Below are positions 1 through 5,659 of a stretch of 12,852 nucleotides of DNA, one piece after another. The position numbers were made by a program, and so were the translations under genes. The DNA lies in NCBI GenBank assembly GCA_036260395.1, contig DASZZY010000140.1, forward strand, positions 1 to 12,852, written 5' to 3'. Below the pieces are notes generated by a model. The model was not told the origin of the DNA. It made no database searches and saw only the letters and a list, made by a program, of their open reading frames with translations. How positions within the stretch are numbered: the stretch's first letter is position 1; each line of letters starts with the position of its first letter. Origin of the DNA: DASZZY01 sp036260395 (GTDB taxonomy: Bacteria; Actinomycetota; UBA4738; CALAEC01).

Positions 1-1
1 G

Positions 2-1141
2 CGGGCCGCGCTTCCCGCGCCCGACGCCAACTTCGCCGAGCCCGCTGAGACCTCGCGTTGGCGAGGGATCTGGCCGCAGGACACCCGAGCCGACGCCGAG
101 GCGGCCCAGGCAGCCGCGGACGCCGGGGACCCGGCGGCCACCTGGCAACTGGACCCGGTCGTGGTGGTGCACCGGTTCGGGCTGAACGAGCTGGGGTGGT
201 ACCGGTCCTATGTGCAGGACGCTCGCCCCGAAGACCTCGCCGGGAGCCCAGGACCGCACACGCTCACCATCGCCGATTGTCCCGGCGATCCTCCCCGGGC
301 CTGCCCAACCGAGGCCAGGGTCACCGTGGACCAGCTGCTCCGTCCCGGCGACCCGAGCGGCATCTGGTTCGTCACGGCGTTCGACGAGACATCGGCCGAA
401 GCTGCCACCGAGGCCCGGGTTCGCCGTTTCGTCGAGGACTTCCTGACGGCGCGGAACATGGGCTCGGCCTCGCTGGTCGAGGACATGGTCTCCCGCCAGG
501 CCATGGACCAGTACGAGGCCGGTGGCAACGGTCTCGCCCTGTACGGGCCCGTCGACGATCCGGCCTTCACCGGGTACGAGTTCAGCATCGACGAGATCAC
601 CGAGATCGACGGCGCGCAGCACGAGGCCTTCGTCCGGATCACCGAGCGATTCGAGGACCGATCCGGCGAAACCTTCATCGAGCGTCTGGTCGTCGGCAGG
701 GGGGAGGCCGTCCGGGGCGATCCCCTGCCGCTGGTGGTCCTCGAGGCCTACCGGGTCGGACCTCCACCGGGCGACCCCCAGATGGCCTCCGAGGACGCCG
801 TCCGCGACTTTGTGCAAGCGTTCCTCCAGGCCCGGCTGGCCGGCGTGGCAGCCGAGGACCACCTGTCCCCCACGGCGCGCGATCAGTACGCGCGGCACGA
901 GCGGGGCCTCTACCTGTACGGCGAGGAGCACGAGCGGGGCCCTGGCTTCAACTATTCGGGCGGAGACGTCATCAGCGTCGAGGCGGTAGACACCGGCTCT
1001 TTCGAGGTCCTGGTCGCGCTCACGATCGGCGAGCAGGAGATCGACCGGACGATCCACGAGACGCTGATCGTCCGCCGGTCTGACGGAGCGGCCGCCGACT
1101 TCGCCCCGTGGACGATCGACTCCGCCACCGGCAGCGGGTAG
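2..1141 (+). CDS. Exported or surface protein of unknown function with a duplicated domain (5' truncated)
   Basis: The frame is open from the left edge to a TAG at 1139-1141, giving 379 visible residues; the true start lies outside the window, so the in-frame GTG at 161 should not be taken as the start. I do not recognise a named family. The first ~130 residues include an Asp/Ala-rich stretch, then a short module ending in GIWFVTAFDE (around residues 120-130). Two similar blocks follow, at about residues 140-231 and 267-357. Each starts V-R-x-F-V-x-x-F-L-x-A-R, has D-Q-Y in the middle, then G-L-x-L-Y-G and a beta-rich tail. The length and helix-then-strand pattern would fit NTF2-like domains of actinobacterial lipoproteins, but that is inference. 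No signal peptide can be judged because the N-terminus is missing. It converges on the DM13 gene with a 21-nt gap and no clear terminator. Coding is near certain; function is unknown. Confidence 0.85.
   Translation, partial: RAALPAPDANFAEPAETSRWRGIWPQDTRADAEAAQAAADAGDPAATWQLDPVVVVHRFGLNELGWYRSYVQDARPEDLAGSPGPHTLTIADCPGDPPRACPTEARVTVDQLLRPGDPSGIWFVTAFDETSAEAATEARVRRFVEDFLTARNMGSASLVEDMVSRQAMDQYEAGGNGLALYGPVDDPAFTGYEFSIDEITEIDGAQHEAFVRITERFEDRSGETFIERLVVGRGEAVRGDPLPLVVLEAYRVGPPPGDPQMASEDAVRDFVQAFLQARLAGVAAEDHLSPTARDQYARHERGLYLYGEEHERGPGFNYSGGDVISVEAVDTGSFEVLVALTIGEQEIDRTIHETLIVRRSDGAAADFAPWTIDSATGSG
419..694 (+). repeat. Protein-level tandem domain, copy A
   Basis: First copy of the ~92-residue block in the left-edge protein. 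It shares with copy B (800-1072) the opening V-R-x-F-V-x-x-F-L-x-A-R, the D-Q-Y motif and the G-L-x-L-Y-G motif in the same order and spacing. The similarity is seen in the translation; the DNA of the two copies is not an obvious direct repeat, so the duplication is old. Confidence 0.7.
800..1072 (+). repeat. Protein-level tandem domain, copy B
   Basis: Second copy of the block, starting VRDFVQAFLQAR and ending ETLIV, where copy A ends ERLVV. About 35 residues rich in Pro and Gly separate the copies, as expected of a linker between two folded domains. Confidence 0.7.
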
Positions 1142-1162
1142 CCACCCCGGAGCGGCGGCGGT

Positions 1163-1717
1163 TCAGAGCTCGAGCACCGCGGCGGCGAAGCCGACGGTGA
1201 AGCGGCGACACCAGACGACGGCGGTCGAGTATCTCTCGAGGTCGACGTCCCTCGGGATCGCGTAGTTCTGGTTTCCGACGTTGCCCTTCAGCGGGCCGAG
1301 ATCGACGAAGTCCCCGTCGTAGCCGTACCAGTCGTCCGGGCCGGCCGGCCGCTTCGCCGAGAGGTACACGACGAGATCGGGGCCGTTCGAGGTCCGGAAG
1401 TCCTCGAACCGGAGGAAGCGCCGCCCATCGCCCGTCTGGACGATCACCGCGCGGCCCGAGGTCTGGTGCTCCAGGCCGATGAACCGGCCCGACGCCACGC
1501 GCTGGGGGCCGCCAGCGACCTCGTCGGCGGCCCCCTCGGCCGCTGGGGCCTCGGCGGCCGGAGCGACCGCGCCCGGCAGGTCCTCGTCGACACGGTCCTC
1601 GAGGACCAGCTTCTGCGGCTCGAACCAGACCAGCCCGAACGTCACGAGCCCGATCGCCGCCAGGAGCGCGATCAGCGTGGCGCGGGGGTGGCGCTGGACG
1701 ATGGCCGGCATCTGCAT
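1163..1717 (-). CDS. Membrane-anchored DM13-domain protein
   Basis: 184 residues, ATG at 1717-1715. Residues 13-32 form one hydrophobic segment after a short basic N-terminus, so the protein is probably anchored with its C-terminus outside. Residues 48-70 are an Ala/Glu/Pro-rich linker. Residues 76-182 match the DM13 family: SGRFIGLEHQTSGRA, then FLRFEDFRTSNGPDL, VYLS, GNVGNQNYAIP, and near the end AVVWCRRFTVGFAAAVL with the single Cys170 typical of the family. DM13 domains have been proposed to take part in extracellular redox or electron transfer, but the bacterial members have no established function. A second in-frame ATG two codons downstream (1711-1709) is possible. The gene is divergent from the response regulator, sharing a 102-nt spacer, and converges on the left-edge gene. 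Family assignment is firm; role is open. Confidence 0.9.
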   Translation of the reverse strand: MQMPAIVQRHPRATLIALLAAIGLVTFGLVWFEPQKLVLEDRVDEDLPGAVAPAAEAPAAEGAADEVAGGPQRVASGRFIGLEHQTSGRAVIVQTGDGRRFLRFEDFRTSNGPDLVVYLSAKRPAGPDDWYGYDGDFVDLGPLKGNVGNQNYAIPRDVDLERYSTAVVWCRRFTVGFAAAVLEL

Positions 1718-1733
1718 GATGAGGCTGCCCCCG

Positions 1734-1739
1734 ATCCTA
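1734..1739 (-). promoter_or_regulatory. Possible -10 element of the DM13 gene
   Basis: TAGGAT on the minus strand fits the actinobacterial -10 pattern TANNNT. It ends 16 nt before the ATG, leaving a leader of about 9 nt that contains a G-rich run. No good -35 hexamer is visible at the right distance. Confidence 0.35.
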
Positions 1740-1807
1740 GCGGGCCAGACCTTTCGGCTCCCTTACGCCAGCGCCCGCCCGGAAAGGCTTTCGCAAGCAT
1801 CGCGGTT

Positions 1808-1813
1808 CACAAT
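1808..1813 (+). promoter_or_regulatory. Possible -10 element of the response regulator, leaderless arrangement
   Basis: CACAAT matches 4 of 6 bases of TATAAT and lies exactly 6 nt before the GTG start at 1820, so transcription would begin at or next to the start codon. The only purine-rich stretch (GGGAG) is one base from the GTG, too close for a normal ribosome binding site. No convincing -35 is seen. Confidence 0.3.
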
Positions 1814-1819
1814 GGGAGC

Positions 1820-2497
1820 GTGAGCCGCATCCTGGTGGTCGACGACGAGCCGATCGTCCGCGACGTGCTGTCCCGCTACCTCTCCAGGGGCGGCTTCGCC
1901 GTGGAGACCGCCGGGGACGGGCGGGAGGCGATGGACGTCTTCGACTTGACCGAGCCCGACCTGGTCCTCCTTGACCTCATGCTTCCGCACATCGACGGGA
2001 TGGAGGTGTTCAGCAGGATCCGGTCACGGGCCGCGACCCCGGTCATCATGCTGACCGCCCGCGGCGAGGAGACCGATCGGGTCGTCGGGCTGGAGATCGG
2101 TGCCGACGACTACATCACGAAGCCGTTCTCGCCGCGCGAGGTCGTGGCCCGGGTCCGCACGGTCCTCCGCCGGGTGCCCGAGCGGCCCGAGCGCGAGGGC
2201 CCGCTGGCGTTCGACGACCTCGAGATCGACCCTGCGGCGAGGACGGTCCGGGTCGACGGGGAGCCGGTCGCGCTGACGCCGAAGGAGTTCGACGTCCTCG
2301 GCCTTCTGGCCTCGCACCCCGGAACGGTGTTCTCCCGCCTCCAGATCCTGGAGGAGCTGTGGGACTTCGCGTTCGACGGCGACCCGTCCACGGTCACCGT
2401 CCACATCCGAAGGCTGCGGGAGAAGATCGAGGCCGACCCTTCGCGCCCCCGCCACCTCGTCACGGTGTGGGGCGTCGGATATCGGTTCGACCCATGA
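1820..2497 (+). CDS. OmpR/PhoB-family response regulator
   Basis: 225 residues from GTG 1820, the only plausible start just before the ILVVDDE strand; the open frame runs further upstream but without a start codon near the domain. The receiver domain (about 3-117) has the acidic pocket D8-D9, the phosphate-accepting D52 in LLDLMLP, T79 in MLTARGE and K101 in KPFSPRE, so it should be phosphorylatable. A winged-helix DNA-binding domain (about 128-223) has LTPKEFDVL, the recognition helix region TVTVHIRRLREKI and the final GVGYRF. The last codons overlap the kinase ATG (ATGA), which implies translational coupling. Its targets are unknown. The divergent DM13 gene and the Spondin_N gene downstream of the kinase are the nearest candidates, and the latter has inverted repeats upstream of its likely promoter. 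Confidence 0.97.
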   Translation: MSRILVVDDEPIVRDVLSRYLSRGGFAVETAGDGREAMDVFDLTEPDLVLLDLMLPHIDGMEVFSRIRSRAATPVIMLTARGEETDRVVGLEIGADDYITKPFSPREVVARVRTVLRRVPERPEREGPLAFDDLEIDPAARTVRVDGEPVALTPKEFDVLGLLASHPGTVFSRLQILEELWDFAFDGDPSTVTVHIRRLREKIEADPSRPRHLVTVWGVGYRFDP

Positions 2498-3705
2498 CGG
2501 GCTGGCGCCCGGTCGCGCTGGCCGCCGCCGTCGCGGCTGCCGGAGCCGCGGGGACCCTGGCCGTGGGCAAGGCCGCCGGCATGGGGGCCTCCGACATCGC
2601 GCACCTGGCCCTGTTGATGCTCCCGGCCGCCCTGGTGACGGCGGTGGCCGCCGCCGGCGCCCGGCCGCTCCTCCGCCGGGCGCCCCTCGCCCAGCGGTTC
2701 CTGGCCATCGCGCTGGTGGCGGTGGCGGCCAGCATCGCGAACCTCGCCGTCCTGGCCGAGCTGATGTTCGTCAGCTCGCACGATGCCGTGCTGATGGGGA
2801 CGCTGCTGGCGTACTCCGTCGGCGCCGGTGCGGGGACGGCCCTGGTCCTGGCCCGGTCGGCATCGGCCGGCGTCGACCGGCTGGCGCGTACCGCGGGCGA
2901 GCTGGCCGAGGGCAACCTCGACGTCCGGGCCGGCGAGGTGGGCGCCGGGCCGGAGCTCGACGCCCTGGCCCGCGCACTGGACCGTATGGCCTCCCGGCTC
3001 CAGTCGTCGCTGGCCCACGAGCGGGCCATCGAGGCGCAGCGGAGGGACCTCATCACGGCCGTCTCCCACGACCTCCGCACGCCGCTGTCGGCGCTCCGGG
3101 CCACCGTGGAGGCCATCGAGGACGGGATCGTCGACGACCCCGATACCCTCCGGCGCTACGTGCGCGAGATGCGGCGCTCGGTCGATTCGCTGGTGGCCCT
3201 GATCGACGACCTCTTCGAGCTCGTCCAGCTCGACGCCGGCGCCCTGGAGGCCGAGTCTCGACGCGTCCGCCTGGCCGAGGCGGTGCGGGCCGCGGTCGCG
3301 GCGTGCCGGGCCGAGGCCGAGCGGAAGGGGCTGGTCGTCGAGGAGCGCCTGAACGGCGCCGGATCGGCCCTCTGCTCGCCCCGCCTCGTGCGGGTCCTCC
3401 AGAACCTGCTCCAGAACGCGATCCGCCACACCCCCTCGGAGGGGACGGTCCGGATCGAGGCCGACCAGGACCCCGACGCGCTGACGCTCGCGGTCGAGGA
3501 CACCGGGGACGGCATCGGGGCGGAGGTCGCCGACCGCGTCTTCGAGCCCTTCTGGCGGGGCGACGCGGCCCGGTCGACCGACGGGTCGGGGCTCGGTCTG
3601 GCCCTGGCCAAGCGGATCGTCGAGGCCCTCGGCGGCACGATACGGCTCACCTCCAAGGCCGAGCGCGGCGCCCGCTTCGAGGTCGTCCTGCCCCACCACG
3701 GCTGA
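2494..3705 (+). CDS. Membrane sensor histidine kinase
   Basis: 403 residues from the ATG that overlaps the regulator's stop codon. Four hydrophobic segments (about 6-28, 36-55, 67-93 and 99-120) are joined by very short loops, so there is no sizeable extracellular sensor domain; the stimulus may be sensed in or near the membrane. A HAMP-like linker follows (about 121-175). The dimerisation domain carries the phospho-acceptor H192 in AVSHDLRTPL. The ATPase domain has the N box LLQNAIRHTP (N308), the G1 box DTGDGIG (from D336), the F box FEPFWRGD and the G2 box GSGLGLALAK (from G364). All catalytic boxes are intact. Its partner is surely the preceding regulator. What it senses cannot be read from the sequence. 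Confidence 0.96.
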   Translation: MTGWRPVALAAAVAAAGAAGTLAVGKAAGMGASDIAHLALLMLPAALVTAVAAAGARPLLRRAPLAQRFLAIALVAVAASIANLAVLAELMFVSSHDAVLMGTLLAYSVGAGAGTALVLARSASAGVDRLARTAGELAEGNLDVRAGEVGAGPELDALARALDRMASRLQSSLAHERAIEAQRRDLITAVSHDLRTPLSALRATVEAIEDGIVDDPDTLRRYVREMRRSVDSLVALIDDLFELVQLDAGALEAESRRVRLAEAVRAAVAACRAEAERKGLVVEERLNGAGSALCSPRLVRVLQNLLQNAIRHTPSEGTVRIEADQDPDALTLAVEDTGDGIGAEVADRVFEPFWRGDAARSTDGSGLGLALAKRIVEALGGTIRLTSKAERGARFEVVLPHHG

Positions 3706-3719
3706 CGTCCGCCTCGACC

Positions 3720-3744
3720 TTACGGAGCCTTCCCTCCTCCGTAA
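3720..3744. promoter_or_regulatory. Inverted repeat TTACGGAG-N9-CTCCGTAA
   Basis: Perfect 8-bp arms at 3720-3727 and 3737-3744 with a 9-nt spacer, 15 nt after the kinase stop codon. It lacks the T-run of an intrinsic terminator and its outer bases are A/T, so it looks more like a protein-binding site than a terminator. It lies just upstream of where the -35 of the Spondin_N promoter should be, a usual place for an activator. The bound protein is not known. Confidence 0.5.
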
Positions 3745-3760
3745 CGGGACGGCAATCCCG
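3745..3760. promoter_or_regulatory. Short inverted repeat CGGGA-N6-TCCCG
   Basis: 5-bp arms directly adjoining the previous repeat, spanning the expected -35 position of the -10 candidate at 3768. Weak on its own; noted because it abuts a perfect repeat and lies in the same short intergenic region. Confidence 0.3.
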
Positions 3761-3767
3761 CCCTCGC

Positions 3768-3773
3768 TACGTT
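3768..3773 (+). promoter_or_regulatory. Possible -10 element of the Spondin_N gene
   Basis: TACGTT fits TANNNT and would start transcription near 3780, so that the palindrome at 3782-3800 forms the first bases of the mRNA. The bases 17-18 nt upstream (CGGGAC or ACGGGA) do not resemble TTGACA, which suits a promoter that depends on an activator or on another sigma factor. Confidence 0.35.
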
Positions 3774-3781
3774 TCGCCCCC

Positions 3782-3800
3782 CGAGGTGACGGTCACCTCG
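3782..3800. promoter_or_regulatory. 19-bp palindrome CGAGGTGAC-G-GTCACCTCG, possible operator
   Basis: Both 9-base arms match perfectly around a single G. The one-base centre makes an RNA hairpin unlikely, so a binding site for a dimeric regulator is the better reading. It lies just upstream of the ribosome binding site and just after the inferred transcription start, where a repressor would block initiation. Confidence 0.5.
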
Positions 3801-3801
3801 A

Positions 3802-3810
3802 GGAAGGAGG
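3802..3810 (+). promoter_or_regulatory. Strong ribosome binding site of the Spondin_N gene
   Basis: GGAAGGAGG lies 5 nt before the ATG at 3816, the best Shine-Dalgarno match in the window. It fixes the start codon. Confidence 0.85.
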
Positions 3811-3815
3811 TTCCG

Positions 3816-4541
3816 ATGTCCAGACGCTGGCTGCTGGTCGTCGTGGCGCTCGCCGCGACAGCGCTCGCGGCACCCCCGGCCCAGAGTGCGTCGCCGAGGA
3901 CCTACCGGGTGACGATCACGAACCTCACCTCGGGGCAACCGCTGACGCCCCCGGTGGTGGCCATCCACCGCCGCGGCTTCCACGTCCTCGAGGTCGGCCA
4001 GCCCGCCAGCTTCGGGGTGAAGGAGGTCGCCGAGAACGGCAACAATGCTCCTCTGCTCGAGGCGCTCGGCCAGCACCCCGACGTGGCGGTGGCGGTCCAG
4101 GCGGGCGACAGCCCGCTGGTGCCGGACGGGACCCCGGGCGCCGCGATGTTCGACGACCGGGTGACGTTCCGCATCTCGGCCCCCAAGGCGTTCCGGCTGC
4201 TGTCGTTCGTCTCCATGCTGGTCTGCACGAACGACGGGTTCACCGGCGCGGACGGCCTCCGGCTCCCGAGGGAGCGGGGCGACCGGGTCGTGGCCCGGAC
4301 CGTGGCCTACGACGCCGGGACCGAGATCAACACCGAGGACTTCGCCGACATCGTGCCACCCTGCCAGGAGCTCATCGGCGTCAGCTCGGGTGAGCCCGGG
4401 ACCGGGACGAGCGACCCGGCCCTGGCCGAGGGCGGCGTCATCCGCCCGCACCCCGGCATCCGGGGGATCGCCGACCTCGTCCCTGAGGTCCACGGATGGA
4501 GCGAGCCCGTGGCCCGGATCCGGATCGTCCGCGTCAAGTGA
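3816..4541 (+). CDS. Secreted Spondin_N-domain protein
   Basis: 241 residues. An N-terminal signal peptide is clear: basic SRR, a hydrophobic core at about 5-19, and likely cleavage near AQSA (22-25). The rest resembles the Spondin_N family: YRVTITNLTSGQPLTPPVVAIH at about 30-51, then AENGNNAPL, a middle strand region, and RLLSFVSMLVCTNDGF at about 127-142. Bacterial members are exported proteins of unknown function; the domain is best known from animal F-spondin. Only two Cys remain after the signal peptide (137 and 183), which could form a disulphide outside the cell. It follows the two-component genes on the same strand with 110 nt between, containing three inverted repeats and a strong ribosome binding site. 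It is probably transcribed separately and could be a target of that system. Family assignment is good, function unknown. Confidence 0.92.
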   Translation: MSRRWLLVVVALAATALAAPPAQSASPRTYRVTITNLTSGQPLTPPVVAIHRRGFHVLEVGQPASFGVKEVAENGNNAPLLEALGQHPDVAVAVQAGDSPLVPDGTPGAAMFDDRVTFRISAPKAFRLLSFVSMLVCTNDGFTGADGLRLPRERGDRVVARTVAYDAGTEINTEDFADIVPPCQELIGVSSGEPGTGTSDPALAEGGVIRPHPGIRGIADLVPEVHGWSEPVARIRIVRVK

Positions 4542-4562
4542 CGCGTCGCTGAGGGACGGCGG

Positions 4563-4590
4563 CCGCCGGTGAGAAACCTGCCACCGGCGG
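4563..4590 (+). terminator. GC-rich hairpin after the Spondin_N gene
   Basis: CCGCCGGTG (4563-4571) pairs perfectly with CACCGGCGG (4582-4590) across a 10-nt loop, 22 nt after the stop codon. There is no T-run, as is common for actinobacterial hairpin terminators. It covers the in-frame GTG at 4569, an argument against that codon as the start of the cupin gene. Confidence 0.55.
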
Positions 4591-4640
4591 TCCCGCCCCC
4601 GCTGTGGCAGGCTCTCCCGGCCGTCACGGGGAGTGCGGAC

Positions 4641-5018
4641 ATGGCGTACGGAGAGGCGATCATCCTGGACCGCCTGGGGTCGGTCGAGCTGGAGCCGGCC
4701 CGACCGGTGATCTACGACCGGGACATCGGCCTGCGGCTGCTGCATCGGGACCCGGCGACCGGGGCCGAGCACTACGTGGTCCGGTACCCGGCGGGGCTCC
4801 GCGCGGTGGCCCATCGCCACACCGCCGCGCAGACCATCGTCGTCCTCGAGGGCCGGCTCCACGTCAACGACCGGGTCATCGGTCCCGGCGGATATTGCCA
4901 TGTCCCGCCGGGCGAGACGATGCGGCACGCGCCGGCCGGCGGCGATCCGTGCCTGTTCCTCACCGTGTTCCACGGGCCGTTCGACGTGGAGCCCGTGGAT
5001 GACGGGCGAGCGCCCTAG
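4641..5018 (+). CDS. Small single-domain cupin protein
   Basis: 125 residues from ATG 4641, preceded by GGGGAG with a 7-nt gap. A longer version from GTG 4569 would begin inside a hairpin and is less likely. Cupin motif 1 is present as G52-x5-H58-x-H60-x3-Q64-x6-G71, with Gln in place of the usual Glu metal ligand. Motif 2 is G84-x5-P90-x-G91 followed by H96. So three His and perhaps the Gln could bind a metal. Cupins of this size include many dioxygenases, isomerases and sensors, and the substrate cannot be inferred. The hairpin upstream separates it from the Spondin_N gene. It converges on folE, and the two stop codons overlap in one CTAG. Confidence 0.88.
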   Translation: MAYGEAIILDRLGSVELEPARPVIYDRDIGLRLLHRDPATGAEHYVVRYPAGLRAVAHRHTAAQTIVVLEGRLHVNDRVIGPGGYCHVPPGETMRHAPAGGDPCLFLTVFHGPFDVEPVDDGRAP

Positions 5019-5659
5019 CGGTCGCCCTTGATGAGGCCCATGGCCTCGGCCCGGGTCCGCGCGTCGGTCTTGAACACGCCGCGGACCGCGGAGGTCACCG
5101 TGATCGACCCCGGCTTCTTCACCCCGCGCATCGACATGCAGAGATGTTCGGCCTCGATCACCACGAAGACCCCCCGCGGCTGCAGGACGCGCTCGAGCAC
5201 CTCGGCCACCTGCGTCGTGAGCCGCTCCTGGACCTGCGGCCGGCGGGCCAGCAGGTCCACCAGCCGGGCCATCTTCGACAGCCCGGTGATGCGCCCGTCG
5301 GTGCCCGGCACGTAGGCGACGTGAGCCTTGCCCAGGAACGGCACCAGGTGATGCTCACACATCGAGTACAGCGGGATGTCGCGGACCATGATCATCTCGT
5401 CGTGGCCGACGTCGAACACGGCATCGACGACGGTGTCGGGATCCTCGTGGAGCCCCGAGAAGACCTCGCGGTACATCTCGGCGACCCGCCGGGGGGTGTC
5501 CTTGAGGCCCTGACGGCCGGGGTCCTCTCCGATCCCCTCGAGGATCAGCCGGACGCCCTCCTCGATCTTCTGGAGGTCGACGTCGGCCGGCCGGGTGGTG
5601 GGGCCGGCCTCGGAGTCCGGGGGGAAGCCCCCCGGCGGGCCGTCACTGGACCGGGCCAC
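5015..5659 (-). CDS. folE: GTP cyclohydrolase I
   Basis: 214 residues. The enzyme converts GTP to 7,8-dihydroneopterin triphosphate, the first step of tetrahydrofolate and other pterin pathways, in the cytosol as a large homo-oligomer. Zinc ligands are visible: C101 and H104 in SMCEHHLVPF, and C174 in EAEHLCMSMRG, matching E. coli C110, H113 and C181. Other family stretches are DTPRRVAEMY, GLSKMARLVDLLARRPQVQERLT and the C-terminal VFKTD. The first ~25 residues are a variable Pro/Gly-rich tail. The start is GTG 5659, inside the last codons of ftsH (17-nt overlap), with AAGGGG just upstream, so the two genes are probably cotranslated. folP, folB and folK, which often follow folE in actinobacteria, are absent; the run ends here against the cupin gene. 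Confidence 0.96.
   Translation of the reverse strand: MARSSDGPPGGFPPDSEAGPTTRPADVDLQKIEEGVRLILEGIGEDPGRQGLKDTPRRVAEMYREVFSGLHEDPDTVVDAVFDVGHDEMIMVRDIPLYSMCEHHLVPFLGKAHVAYVPGTDGRITGLSKMARLVDLLARRPQVQERLTTQVAEVLERVLQPRGVFVVIEAEHLCMSMRGVKKPGSITVTSAVRGVFKTDARTRAEAMGLIKGDR

Noticed and set aside
1761..1767. CCTTACG upstream of the response regulator, also found at 3718-3724 before the Spondin_N gene, as a shared regulator site
   Set aside because: A shared heptamer between two ~100-nt regions is expected by chance about half the time, and the flanking bases differ.
1466..1819. N-terminal extension of the response regulator
   Set aside because: The frame is open back to 1466 but overlaps the DM13 gene on the other strand and adds Arg/Pro-rich sequence before a complete receiver domain. 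GTG 1820 fits the family.
2110..3699. 529-codon minus-strand frame opposite the response regulator and kinase
   Set aside because: Mirror of a strongly coding region; Arg/Gly/Asp-rich and repetitive, with no motif.
3720..3744. Intrinsic terminator of the two-component operon
   Set aside because: The stem is only 8 bp with A/T ends and there is no T-run. A binding site is the better reading, though termination is not excluded.
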